Made by a program: the position numbers and the translations under genes. A DNA stretch of 45,297 nucleotides from an uncultured Bacteroidales bacterium (GTDB lineage Bacteria; Bacteroidota; Bacteroidia; Bacteroidales; JAUNSR01): positions 1 to 45,297 of the forward strand of contig CAMTOJ010000026.1 of NCBI GenBank assembly GCA_947074145.1, read 5' to 3'. Positions 10,497 to 19,114 of this stretch are shown in pieces. Every line of letters begins with the position of its first letter. The first letter of the stretch is position 1. Under the pieces are notes generated by a model, which worked only from the letters and a program-made list of their open reading frames with translations, did not search any database and was not told the DNA's origin.

Positions 10497-10579
10497 TAAT
10501 ATTAGATTAAGGGATTGTTTTTCTAGATGTTAATCATTTTACAGCAATGTATATATTAAACATTAACTGTCATCCGGTC

Positions 10580-10611
10580 TGTTTTTCATGTTGTTTGTTT
10601 TTCACGTTGTT
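10580..10611 (-). repeat. Two tandem 16-bp direct repeats upstream of the first SusC
   Basis: On the minus strand the two units read AACAACGTGAAAAACA and AACAACATGAAAAACA, directly adjacent and differing at one base. They sit between the GH43 stop codon (TAA at 10613-10615) and the SusC start at 10496, about 85-115 bp upstream of that start. The unit length is close to 1.5 helical turns. Candidate roles are an operator for an AraC-type regulator or a site controlling read-through. No matching copy was seen near the other promoters. Confidence 0.7.
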
Positions 10612-10612
10612 T

Positions 10613-12340
10613 TTATTGATTTTTGAATGTATATAAGCCGATAGTAGCTCCTGTAAACCCTCCGGCTATTCTGGTTGATAAATACGATGCATCTATATTT
10701 CCTACTAGTTTTTTCCAGTTTTCATTCTCATGAGAATAATAAAAATCATAAAGGGCACCTCTGGATGTCACTTTTAGCTTTAGTGATGTACTATCTTGAT
10801 TAATTATTTGACTTGCTAATACTGCATCTCCCTGATCAGATATTTTTACAAGAGAGACTTTTTTATTTTCCGATTCCTTTCCTACTGCAAGGAAATACTG
10901 ATGTGTTTCATCCTTAAAAAGAAGGATGCCTGCATATTCACCATCTTGCGGTTCAAAATATATTTTTGTCGAACACTCAAATTTGTGATGTTGCATTCTG
11001 CGGGCAAGAAAGGCAGGAGAACTCTTTTCTGTTGATTTTACAGTGGAACATTTCATTGTTAAAAATCCCGGAGCGGAATTAAGAGAGTAATAATCATCAA
11101 TCGGTCCGCGAAGACTAAGCCATTCATATCCAAGATTTAAAGTATTGAAATTATCACAGTGAGTTTTATTTCCAAAAGTTGTTTCTTTATCTCTTTTTAC
11201 TCCATTTACACGTTCTATCATTGGTACTACTTCATCATTACGTGTCATATATGGAAATCCGTCTTCGCTCCATTTTACTGGCATCATAAATGTTTCTCTT
11301 CCCAAATTCTCAAATGTGTTGTTGATTGGACGACAAGCAAGAAAAAATGCCCACCATTCGCCATCCTTGGTCTGAATAAGATCTGCATGTCCGGCGCAGG
11401 TTACAGGATTTGGTCTTTCAGGATTAAGAGTCCTTTGCGTTAGAATAGGATTTCCTGACCACGACTTATACTCTCCCATTGGAAGGTTACTTTTAAAGAT
11501 CACTTCCGAATGCCAACCTGATGTTCCTCCTTCTGCAGCCATCAAGTAATATTCACCTTTGATTTTATAAAGATGAGGTCCCTCTATCCATATAGGTTTA
11601 TCTTGAGGACGTGATCCTTTATTGATTATTATTTTCTCCGGTCCTTTCACTTTGTCATTTTCCCAATCAAATTCTCTGATTCTGATTGTTCGATGTCCTT
11701 CATATTCGGGTAAACCAGGAGCAACATCATTATTTACAATATATCCTTTACCATCGTCATCGAAAAAAAATGATGGATCTATTCCACCTATTTCAGGAAG
11801 CAGTATAGGATCAGACCAACTTGAGAAAGGATCTTTGGTTTTTACATAAAAATTACCGTGACCTACATTTGTTGTTATTACATAAAATGTTTTGTTGTAT
11901 GGATTATATTCTATAGCAGGAGCAAATATCCCTCCACTTACTCCTTGTCCTTCCATATTTGTAAGTTGAGAACTTCTATCAAGCACATGACCTATCTGTT
12001 TCCAGTTTATCAAATCTGTACTATGAAAAATAGGAATACCGGGAAAATATGAAAATGTTGAAGTTACAAGAAAATAGTCATTATCTACTCTACATATACT
12101 TGGATCGGAATACCAACCCGGAAGAATTGGATTATAGAAACTATCATTTTCGCCTAAAGGATTTTCATTGTAAAAATCATCATTTCCTTCATAATCGAAA
12201 TATTCGAAGATTGCTTCAGATATCCCGGGTACAGGATTCATAGTTTTATCCTTTTTCATCATTATTCCCCGACAGGAAACGATAAACAAACATAGAGTAA
12301 AACAAGCTAATATAAATAGTGGAATTCGAAGGTTTCTCAT
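10613..12340 (-). CDS. GH43 lipoprotein, beta-xylosidase/alpha-L-arabinofuranosidase type
   Basis: This 575-aa protein has a lipoprotein signal (lipobox IVSC, Cys23). The five-bladed GH43 propeller spans about residues 68-390, and a C-terminal beta-sandwich of the type found in two-domain GH43 xylosidases/arabinofuranosidases spans about 395-573. The expected catalytic trio is visible: D79 in GWYSDPSI (general base), D188 in GGIDPSFFFDDDG (pKa modulator) and E253 in WIEGPHLY (general acid). It cleaves xylose or arabinose from xylan fragments; which of the two cannot be decided here. It is the first gene of the SusCD-containing unit, 35-40 nt downstream of a -7 element. It is a paralogue of the GH43 at 23693-25435, which heads the other unit (shared blocks such as PGxPIFHSxDLxNW and WIExPHxYKxxGxYYLM). 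It probably faces the cell surface or the periplasm. Confidence 0.88.
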   Translation of the reverse strand: MRNLRIPLFILACFTLCLFIVSCRGIMMKKDKTMNPVPGISEAIFEYFDYEGNDDFYNENPLGENDSFYNPILPGWYSDPSICRVDNDYFLVTSTFSYFPGIPIFHSTDLINWKQIGHVLDRSSQLTNMEGQGVSGGIFAPAIEYNPYNKTFYVITTNVGHGNFYVKTKDPFSSWSDPILLPEIGGIDPSFFFDDDGKGYIVNNDVAPGLPEYEGHRTIRIREFDWENDKVKGPEKIIINKGSRPQDKPIWIEGPHLYKIKGEYYLMAAEGGTSGWHSEVIFKSNLPMGEYKSWSGNPILTQRTLNPERPNPVTCAGHADLIQTKDGEWWAFFLACRPINNTFENLGRETFMMPVKWSEDGFPYMTRNDEVVPMIERVNGVKRDKETTFGNKTHCDNFNTLNLGYEWLSLRGPIDDYYSLNSAPGFLTMKCSTVKSTEKSSPAFLARRMQHHKFECSTKIYFEPQDGEYAGILLFKDETHQYFLAVGKESENKKVSLVKISDQGDAVLASQIINQDSTSLKLKVTSRGALYDFYYSHENENWKKLVGNIDASYLSTRIAGGFTGATIGLYTFKNQ

Positions 12341-12380
12341 ATTTAGTGTCAGATAAATATTTTAGTTCTTTATTATGCAT

Positions 12381-12542
12381 CAAATATATATATATCGTAT
12401 TTATGTGTATTTCTATATTGTTCCACATAATTGACTCTGCATTACATCTTTATGTATCCCTTACAACATCATTATACCACATATTACACATAAATCATTA
12501 AACATCTATAAATGTGACACTTACAAGATGCAACATGTTACA
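12381..12542 (-). promoter_or_regulatory. Promoter with repeated TGTAA-type boxes for the GH43-SusCD unit
   Basis: On the minus strand 12388-12381 reads TATATTTG, a perfect Bacteroidota -7 element (TAnnTTTG), 41 nt before the GH43 start; no good -33 TTTG is seen. Upstream lie boxes with TGTAA starting at 12446 (TGTAATGCAGAGTCAA), 12488 (TGTAATATGTGGTATAA), 12525 (TGTAAGTGTCACAT) and 12542 (TGTAACATG). The same layout, with spacings of 58, 42, 37 and 17 bp from the -7 element outward, occurs at 25479-25640 in front of the other unit. An HTCS operator array is the likely meaning; that role is inferred. Confidence 0.65.
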
Positions 12543-12816
12543 TCCTATGGTGTTTTCTATAACTTTAAAGGCTATATAATATGTATTGTAAGAATTGAAA
12601 AAATAATTTACACTAGATGTTTTATTTATAATTATGAGTGATTTTTTTATATGAAATCAATTTAAATTTCACTCCAAAAATCTATATGGGTTAATAATCT
12701 CTTTGCTTGGTAAGCAAAAAAGATATCCAAAATTTCTAAAATAAAATTGATAAATTTCATCTAATAACTTAACTGAATTTGCACCCACGTAAACAATCTA
12801 TTCTTATGAAGAAATA

Positions 12817-12854
12817 AAAAGGTGTATCAAAATTATGGAATTGATACACCTTTT
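12817..12854 (-). terminator. Rho-independent terminator of the upstream xylan unit
   Basis: A perfect 14-bp inverted repeat (AAAAGGTGTATCAA / TTGATACACCTTTT) with a 10-nt loop lies 26 bp past the GH67 stop. On the minus strand it runs into a T-rich tail (TTTTTATTTC). It separates the GH67-ending unit from the GH43-SusCD unit and supports two independent messages. Confidence 0.85.
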
Positions 12855-12879
12855 GCCAAAATAATATTACTTAAAACAT

Positions 12880-14877
12880 CTATTCGAAATATCCTGTTGA
12901 TGGAGTTTCAAAATTGGTTATATCTAATCGAAACTCTTTCATTTTTTGAAGATTATAAACAGGTTTTTCAAATTCAGGCGGTATGGGTTTCCCTGAAAAT
13001 TCACTGAAATAAAGCAAACATGCATCTCGCCACCATATGGCATCATTGAGCTGTATTTCTAACTTAGAATTTACAGATTCGAATCTCTCTTGATCAATAA
13101 ATTCTTTCTGTTTTTCCCAGACTTTATAAAATTTGCTTATTGTTTCGATTCCTTTATTATATCTTAAACACAACTCTTTCCATAAGGTGTTTCCGGACTG
13201 CATTTTATGGTTCCATGGGACATAATGAAACCATAAAAGATATTCATCGGGACATGTCTTGAGATTATCATAAAGAGATTTCAGTTCTGTGGGATACTGA
13301 GAAACTGCATTGCTTCCTTGTGAACTGCGATCAAATCCAATCCCATTTTGCGATGCATTATGATAGTATGAAGGCATCCAGTCAGGACGAGCTCCTTCAA
13401 TCTCACACCATGGTTCCGGTCCGTAATGATGCCCCCATGCAAAAATATGATGTAGCCCTAAAGGCATCATATAATTGACTGCGGCCTCACGACTTTCCAT
13501 CATAAAATCGCGCACAGGATTTATAAATATTTTTTCTTTAGAAAATGTTTGTTTAATCCACTCTTCGGCAATCTCTTCAGATGTTAATTCCGGATTCCAG
13601 GCCAGACGACCGAAAGCATACCAATTGGATTGAGCAAAATGATGTCCGCACCAGTTTTCAACGCTTCCCGTATTGGCAACCCCTGCAATTGCATTTAATG
13701 AATTATAAGGCACAAATTGAAAAAACTCTTTCCACATAGGAGCCAGATAAACAAGATGATTAGAAAAACCTAAATATTCCTGAGTTATCTGAAATTCAAC
13801 CATTGTCTTTGAACTTGGCATTGATCCGAATAACGGACTGTAAGGTTCTCGAGGTTGAAAATCGATTGGACCATTCTTTATCTGAATTATAACATTATCA
13901 TTGAATTTACCATCGAGTGGTTTAAATTCATTATATGCTTGCTTTGCTCTATCTGCATCTTCCGGACTATATACGAATGCCCTCCACATTATGATACCAC
14001 CATGTGGTTTGAGTGCATCTGCAAGCATATTAGCACCCTGAGCATGAGTTCTATCATAGTCGCAAGGACCAGGTTGTCCTTCAGAGTTCGCTTTTACAAG
14101 AAAACCTCCAAAATCGGGAATAATAGAATATATCTCATCTGCTTTTTTCTTCCACCAAATTTTCACATCATTATCAAGAGGATCGGCTGTTTTCAGATTA
14201 CCAATTACCATCGGGGTAGCAAAGTTTACAGATAGATAAACTTTGATTCCGTAAGGACGAAATATATCTGCTAATACCTTTACTTTCTCAAGATATTCCG
14301 AAGTAAGAATTGAAGGAGATGCGTTTACATTATTAAGAACTGTACCGTTAATGCCGATTGATGCATTTGCTCTGGCATATTGTTGATATCTTTCGGAGAC
14401 AACTCCCGGTAATTCTTCCCATTTCCATAATGATTCTCCTGCATAACCACGCTCTATTGTTCCATCAGGATTATCCCAATGATTAAGAACTCTTATGTCA
14501 TAAGAGGGAGATTCTTTTATATTGATATCGGAATTTATTTCACCGGTTTCATTCATTCTTATCAGATGATAAGATGCATAAAGTAGCCCGGCATCAGAAG
14601 GGGAAGATATGATATAATTACCTTTTTCAAATTTTATGCTATAACCTTCTTTCTTATCAGATGCTCCAAAATCCTGTTTTAAAGTAACTTTAAAATTTTT
14701 CAATGATGATTGAAGTTCTTCAGTGGCAATTTGCACAGTGGCAGATTCCGAATAGCTTGTCACATTAGTGTTTTCACCATTCTTCTGACATAACCAAAGA
14801 GAACTTCCGTCATCGGAGAAAACATGAGTGTTAACTCCGAGACAAAAAAGGATAACAGTTAAACAGATTTTTTTCAT
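12880..14877 (-). CDS. GH67 alpha-glucuronidase
   Basis: Counting from the ATG at 14877 the protein has 665 aa, the usual GH67 length. Its signal peptide (MKKICLTVILFCLGVNTHVF) has no clear lipobox, so it is probably periplasmic. GH67 landmarks are an N-terminal domain, then the TIM barrel with GFLVKANSEGQPGP (E266, the likely general acid), NGPIDFQPREPYSPLFG (D339) and MVEFQITQEYLG (E361/E367), followed by MWKEF and a helical C-terminus. Such enzymes remove (4-O-methyl-)D-glucuronic acid from the non-reducing end of xylo-oligosaccharides. The start was chosen because ATG (14877-14875) overlaps the TGA of the preceding GH43 (ATGA), implying translational coupling, and because the signal peptide begins there; a longer frame from 14913 adds 12 unlikely residues. 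It is the last gene before a strong terminator. Confidence 0.93.
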   Translation of the reverse strand: MKKICLTVILFCLGVNTHVFSDDGSSLWLCQKNGENTNVTSYSESATVQIATEELQSSLKNFKVTLKQDFGASDKKEGYSIKFEKGNYIISSPSDAGLLYASYHLIRMNETGEINSDINIKESPSYDIRVLNHWDNPDGTIERGYAGESLWKWEELPGVVSERYQQYARANASIGINGTVLNNVNASPSILTSEYLEKVKVLADIFRPYGIKVYLSVNFATPMVIGNLKTADPLDNDVKIWWKKKADEIYSIIPDFGGFLVKANSEGQPGPCDYDRTHAQGANMLADALKPHGGIIMWRAFVYSPEDADRAKQAYNEFKPLDGKFNDNVIIQIKNGPIDFQPREPYSPLFGSMPSSKTMVEFQITQEYLGFSNHLVYLAPMWKEFFQFVPYNSLNAIAGVANTGSVENWCGHHFAQSNWYAFGRLAWNPELTSEEIAEEWIKQTFSKEKIFINPVRDFMMESREAAVNYMMPLGLHHIFAWGHHYGPEPWCEIEGARPDWMPSYYHNASQNGIGFDRSSQGSNAVSQYPTELKSLYDNLKTCPDEYLLWFHYVPWNHKMQSGNTLWKELCLRYNKGIETISKFYKVWEKQKEFIDQERFESVNSKLEIQLNDAIWWRDACLLYFSEFSGKPIPPEFEKPVYNLQKMKEFRLDITNFETPSTGYFE

Positions 14878-15923
14878 GAATCTTTTGTTTCTGCTGTTAA
14901 TATTGTGTTGCATAATGTAATATCAATCTCAGTTAATTTTGGAGTGTCTAAACCTTCAATTGTGATTATCTTTCCGTTATCATCATATTCAAGTTCACAG
15001 ACCTTTAAACTTCTAAGCCACGTCCTGCCTCCCGAAGGAGCCGAATCATGATGGAATAAATACCATTTACCTTTATATTCTACGATTGAATGGTGTGTAG
15101 TCCAACCAATTACTGGAGTCATAATTACTCCCTGATACACAAAAGGTCCATAAGGGTTATCGCCTATTGCATAACAAAGATTATGAGTATCACCGGTAGA
15201 ATATGAGAAATAATATTTACCGTTGTATTTATGCATCCAAGAAGCCTCAAAGAAACGACGTTCTGTATCTCCTGCTTTTAAAGGATTACCAGCCTTATCT
15301 GTTATAATTATGGCACGTGGTTCTTCTGCAAATTCAAGCATGTCATCTGATAATCTTGCTATTCTTGCCGGTAATGCCTCTTCGTCTCCCTGAGGAAGAT
15401 GTGCCGATTCTAACGCTTTATTGTCTTTATATCGTTGAAGTTGTCCTCCCCATAATCCACCGAAATAGATATAATGAACACCGTCATCATCACAAAAAAC
15501 TGCAGGATCTATACTATAACTACCTTTCATTGGATCCTCCTTTGGATAAAAAGGACCTTCTGGAGTATCACTCACTGCAACTCCCATTCTGAATATATCA
15601 TTTCTGTCTTTTAAAGGGAAATACATATAATATTGTCCATTCTTATATGCCACATCACAATCCCATAATTGACGCCCTGCCCAAGGAATATTATCTACAT
15701 CAAGAACTACTCCATGATCTTTTATCTCGCCTTTCATAATATCATCGGTCGAGTAAACATGATAATCCTTCATATTAAAATGATCTCCATTATCATTTTC
15801 CTCTATACCACTCTCCCAATCATGAGAAGGGTAAATAAATATCTTACCATTAAAAACATGTACTGAAGGATCTGCCATATACAGTTCCGGAACGAGATAT
15901 CTTTTTTCTTTTTTCATAAACAT
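14874..15923 (-). CDS. GH43 beta-xylosidase/arabinofuranosidase, single-domain
   Basis: This 349-aa protein is a single GH43 propeller with no signal peptide visible (MFMKKEKRYLVPELYMADPS). It may therefore act in the cytoplasm, or have an undetected export route. The catalytic residues are clear: D18 in MADPSVHVF (base), D139 in SIDPAVFCDDDG and E226 in FFEASWMHKYNGKYYFSYS (acid). The pattern resembles compact GH43 subfamily 1-type enzymes found in gut xylan loci; the subfamily is a guess. It follows the sugar symporter gene by 19 bp and its stop overlaps the GH67 start. Placement between importer and alpha-glucuronidase suggests it trims short xylo- or arabinoxylo-oligosaccharides. A start at 15917 (second Met) is equally possible. 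Confidence 0.85.
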   Translation of the reverse strand: MFMKKEKRYLVPELYMADPSVHVFNGKIFIYPSHDWESGIEENDNGDHFNMKDYHVYSTDDIMKGEIKDHGVVLDVDNIPWAGRQLWDCDVAYKNGQYYMYFPLKDRNDIFRMGVAVSDTPEGPFYPKEDPMKGSYSIDPAVFCDDDGVHYIYFGGLWGGQLQRYKDNKALESAHLPQGDEEALPARIARLSDDMLEFAEEPRAIIITDKAGNPLKAGDTERRFFEASWMHKYNGKYYFSYSTGDTHNLCYAIGDNPYGPFVYQGVIMTPVIGWTTHHSIVEYKGKWYLFHHDSAPSGGRTWLRSLKVCELEYDDNGKIITIEGLDTPKLTEIDITLCNTILTAETKDS

Positions 15924-15942
15924 CAGATTTAAAGTGTTTTTA

Positions 15943-17472
15943 TTAATTTGATCTTCTTCTTTTTAATTCGGTCTGCATCTGCTCGTTATATTCTTTTGTT
16001 ATCGGATAATAATAAAGAGCTATAACGCCTATAAAAAAGCATACTGCAGGTATAATACTTGAAGAGAAAACAATTCCTGTTATAGCAGTATCACTTTGCA
16101 TTCCTGCTGATCCTGAAACATATCCGAAACCGGAAAGAAGGAATCCAAGAATAGCGCCTCCAAGACCCAGACCGACTTTTAGTGCAAAAACAACGCCGGC
16201 AAAAACAAAACCTGTGGCACGACGATAATTTATATATTCAGAAAAATCGGCTACATCGGCTATCATTGCCCATAATAGAGGTATAGTTGGTGCGTAAGCA
16301 AGACTTTTCAAAATATTTAGAATGAATATTGTTTCAATATCTGCTTTTCCAGGAAAATAAAACAATGCCGTAAAAAATGCCGTAAGTGCAAGGCAAATAA
16401 TAAATACCCTTTTCTTTCCGTAACGATTAGCCAAAAAGGTTGATAAAAGTATAACGCCGGCAAATTGTACTAATGCTCCAATCATATTGAAGACTCCGAA
16501 TCCAACTTCGTATGCTCTTTCCGGAGAAGCAACAATAAGACCAAAAGCATTCAATATTCCGTAAAACATTCCTCCGTTATCACTTTGGGTTACAAGTCCG
16601 AGTTTTCCAAGAAATAAAAATAATGCATCGCGGTTTACATAATTTTCAAAATAATAGTTCATCGCACTTCCCCACATTGCAAGTGTAGTAAAAAGGAATA
16701 ATGTGAGAAGAAACATTGAACGCCATGGTACGTTGCTTAAAACATCTTTTATATCCTGACGAGTATCTGATTTTTGATTTGCAGGCGGTTCAATTCTTTC
16801 TTTTGTTGAAAAGAATGTAATTATAAGGAATACAAAACCTATGGCAGCATAGATACTTATAGTATAAAACCATCCTTTTGAGATATCTCCTCCGTCAGAG
16901 AATTTATTTACAAGAGGTAGGGTTAATCCCTGAATTACAAACTGAGCAACTGTTGCCGCAACAAATCGAATAGAGGTTATACTTGTTCGTTCCTTTATGT
17001 CTCCGGTCATTACACCTCCAAGCGAGGAATAAGGCGTATTATTAAATGAATAAAAGGTCATTAGCAGAGTATATGATAAAGTTGCATAAACTGCTACCAC
17101 TGCTTTATCCTCTATTCCGGGATTATAAAAAGCAAGAATATAAAACACCATAAATGGAAGTGCTGTCCATAATACCCATGGACGATATTTCCCCCATTTA
17201 GTCTTAGTTCTATCTGATAAAATACCAACTGTCGGATCAACAAACGCATCAACAATTCTGGCGATAAGCATGACCGTACCGGCAATAGCACCTTCAAGAC
17301 CGAATACATCGGTATAAAATTTTGTCTGATAGATCATCATCATCTGAAAGACAATGTTGGCGGAACAGTCACCAAGACTATATCCAATCTTCTCAGCCAT
17401 GGAAACTTCATGTGCAGCGGATGCCTTAATATTAATTTTTGGGGCAACAGCTTCCTGACTTTGTAAATTCAT
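15943..17472 (-). CDS. GPH-family sugar:cation symporter (MFS), xyloside/xylose uptake
   Basis: This 509-aa inner-membrane protein has about 12 hydrophobic segments. The N-terminal signature is that of the glycoside-pentoside-hexuronide family: GYSLGDCSANIVFQMM, then DAFVDPTVGILSDRT and KWGKYRPWVLW, followed by YSSLGGVMTGDIKERTS, which matches the conserved region after TM4. Members include XynB/YicJ- and MelB-like carriers that move xylosides, pentoses or uronides with a cation. In this operon it most likely imports xylose, short xylo-oligosaccharides or aldouronates made in the periplasm. It lies 19 bp after the acetylesterase and 19 bp before GH43, in an evenly packed operon. The loop between TM6 and TM7 is long (about 245-300) and includes a run of residues near YVNRDALFLFLG, somewhat larger than in the typical family member. 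Confidence 0.88.
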   Translation of the reverse strand: MNLQSQEAVAPKINIKASAAHEVSMAEKIGYSLGDCSANIVFQMMMIYQTKFYTDVFGLEGAIAGTVMLIARIVDAFVDPTVGILSDRTKTKWGKYRPWVLWTALPFMVFYILAFYNPGIEDKAVVAVYATLSYTLLMTFYSFNNTPYSSLGGVMTGDIKERTSITSIRFVAATVAQFVIQGLTLPLVNKFSDGGDISKGWFYTISIYAAIGFVFLIITFFSTKERIEPPANQKSDTRQDIKDVLSNVPWRSMFLLTLFLFTTLAMWGSAMNYYFENYVNRDALFLFLGKLGLVTQSDNGGMFYGILNAFGLIVASPERAYEVGFGVFNMIGALVQFAGVILLSTFLANRYGKKRVFIICLALTAFFTALFYFPGKADIETIFILNILKSLAYAPTIPLLWAMIADVADFSEYINYRRATGFVFAGVVFALKVGLGLGGAILGFLLSGFGYVSGSAGMQSDTAITGIVFSSSIIPAVCFFIGVIALYYYPITKEYNEQMQTELKRRRSN

Positions 17473-17491
17473 ATTTTTATGTATTAGATTA

Positions 17492-19114
17492 TTACTTTTC
17501 TTTTAATATTGCTTCTACAACACGTAGTGCAACACTCTTTTTATCAAGAGGATGAATATCATTCCATTCTCCCAGATCGGAATTTTTTATTAATGTGGCA
17601 TTAGAATTACCAAGAGCCACTTTGGCCTGAACTTCTCTGAATTCAGCCCATGCTTTACGCCCATATATATCATCTGGATGTAAGTAATCGGCAAGTTCTA
17701 TTATATAAAAAGGAAGTTCATTGTTTTCAAAGGTTGTACGCCAATCTTTAATCATTGAAGAAAGCAAATCTTCATATTCATTTCTTCTTGAAACATTGGA
17801 TTCTCCCTGATACCATACAACACCTTTTAGTGCATAATTTTTCAATGGATGTATCATAGCATTATATAGACAAACAGGCTTATAGCAGAAAAACATCATA
17901 TCTGGAGCCGAAGGCATTGATGCTCCTTTATGATATTTCCAGTCACCTTCGAGTGAAATCTCTTTTTCTTCACAGACTATCTTATAAGCTTTCTCTTTTA
18001 CAAAATGAGGATTACCCGAGTTACTTATAAGTCTGACAGTAATAGTATTTTCACCGGTTTTTAAGACTCCTTCAGGTATATTGTATATACGTGGAGGATA
18101 ACGATAGGAAGTAGTTCCTACAAATTGACCATTTATAAATACCGAATCAGCATCTACAACACATCCAAGTTTTATTATTGCAGATTTGCCATCAATCTCA
18201 TCTGTTAAGTTTATGTTCTTACGAAACCAATGTGATCCGTTTATCGCATTAAGACCGTTGCTTGCCCAATGAGTAGAGAAAAGATCTAATGATTCCCATT
18301 GTGAATCATCATAATCATTGCTATACCATGGAATCTGGCAACGAAGTCCCGGATCACCCTCAAATAAAGTAGTGTTCCATCTCTCGAATGCAATTGATTC
18401 AAGTTTCTTTATTTCATCTCGATAATTAGAATTCTCAAATCTTTTTTTATCATTAATATATTTTGGAAACTCTTTAAGACCATCTTCACTTATCCATGCT
18501 TCAACAGGAGTTCCTCCCCAACTTGAATTTATTATACCTACAGGAATACCGGTTTTTTCATACATCTCTTTAGCAAAAAAATATGCAATTGCAGAAAAAG
18601 ACATTACGTTTTCTTTTGTGAGTGGTTTCCATGAAGTTGATAAAAAATCCTCTTTTTCTTCTATAAAATCGAATACTGCGGGAACATTAAATTGACGAAT
18701 ATTACTATTTTCATAATTATTAATCTCCTCGGCAAACATCTCAGTAACTCGTCGTACCGGAAGTTCCATATTCGACTGTCCGGAACATAACCATACATCC
18801 CCTACCAAAATATCTCTTATCTCTTTCTCATTAATTTTCATAAGATAAGGGCCTCCGGTTTTAAGATTGAGAAGCTCGGTACTCCAATTTCCTTCAGAAT
18901 CAGTAGCTATTGAATATTTTTTCTTTTGAAAAGAGATTACCACTTTTTCTCCGGGATCGGCAGTTCCCCATATTTTCACTTTGGAGTCTCGTTGTAACAC
19001 CATTCCATCTGAAATTAATACAGGAAGAGTAACATCTGCATTAATCGTCATACATGAAATAAATGCAACGATATATATACTTATGATATTTTTTATTTTC
19101 ATAAAAACAATCAT
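17492..19114 (-). CDS. SGNH-type carbohydrate (acetylxylan) esterase, sialate O-acetylesterase family
   Basis: This 540-aa protein has a signal peptide; it starts at MIVFMKIKN or at the inner Met at 19102. SGNH landmarks are VGDVWLCSGQSNMELP (S114 nucleophile), INSSWGGTPVEAW (198-207), GVVWYQGESN (431-440) and NDIHPLDKKS near the C-terminus (H521, with D519). The SASA-type fold is split by an inserted beta-sandwich (about 255-395, with WFRKNINLT and DADSVFINGQFVGT) that looks like a GH2-type sugar-binding domain. In a xylan locus the likely job is removal of acetyl groups from xylan or xylo-oligosaccharides. The outer ATG overlaps the GH10 stop (TAATG), suggesting translational coupling and favouring 19114. 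Activity on sialate esters is possible for the family but unlikely in this setting. Confidence 0.85.
   Translation of the reverse strand: MIVFMKIKNIISIYIVAFISCMTINADVTLPVLISDGMVLQRDSKVKIWGTADPGEKVVISFQKKKYSIATDSEGNWSTELLNLKTGGPYLMKINEKEIRDILVGDVWLCSGQSNMELPVRRVTEMFAEEINNYENSNIRQFNVPAVFDFIEEKEDFLSTSWKPLTKENVMSFSAIAYFFAKEMYEKTGIPVGIINSSWGGTPVEAWISEDGLKEFPKYINDKKRFENSNYRDEIKKLESIAFERWNTTLFEGDPGLRCQIPWYSNDYDDSQWESLDLFSTHWASNGLNAINGSHWFRKNINLTDEIDGKSAIIKLGCVVDADSVFINGQFVGTTSYRYPPRIYNIPEGVLKTGENTITVRLISNSGNPHFVKEKAYKIVCEEKEISLEGDWKYHKGASMPSAPDMMFFCYKPVCLYNAMIHPLKNYALKGVVWYQGESNVSRRNEYEDLLSSMIKDWRTTFENNELPFYIIELADYLHPDDIYGRKAWAEFREVQAKVALGNSNATLIKNSDLGEWNDIHPLDKKSVALRVVEAILKEK

Larger units (their letters stand above)
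12341..12879. other. Intergenic region between the two xylan transcription units
   Basis: This 539-bp gap lies between GH67 (ends 12880) and the downstream GH43 (starts 12340), both on the minus strand. It holds the terminator of the upstream unit at 12817-12854 and the promoter/operator of the downstream unit at 12381-12542. Between them, 12543-12816 is AT-rich with no ORF of note and only a small 7-bp hairpin near 12702-12718. The short open frames crossing its edges have no recognisable content. Confidence 0.7.

Noticed and set aside
12246..12428. Small minus-strand frame of 60 aa overlapping the start of the GH43 at 10613-12340
   Set aside because: It overlaps the GH43 signal-peptide coding region in another frame, has low-complexity content and covers the -7 element; no function-like pattern.
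12702..12718. Small hairpin TTTGCTT/AAGCAAA in the gap between the xylan units
   Set aside because: Only 7 bp with a 3-nt loop in AT-rich DNA and redundant with the strong terminator at 12817-12854.
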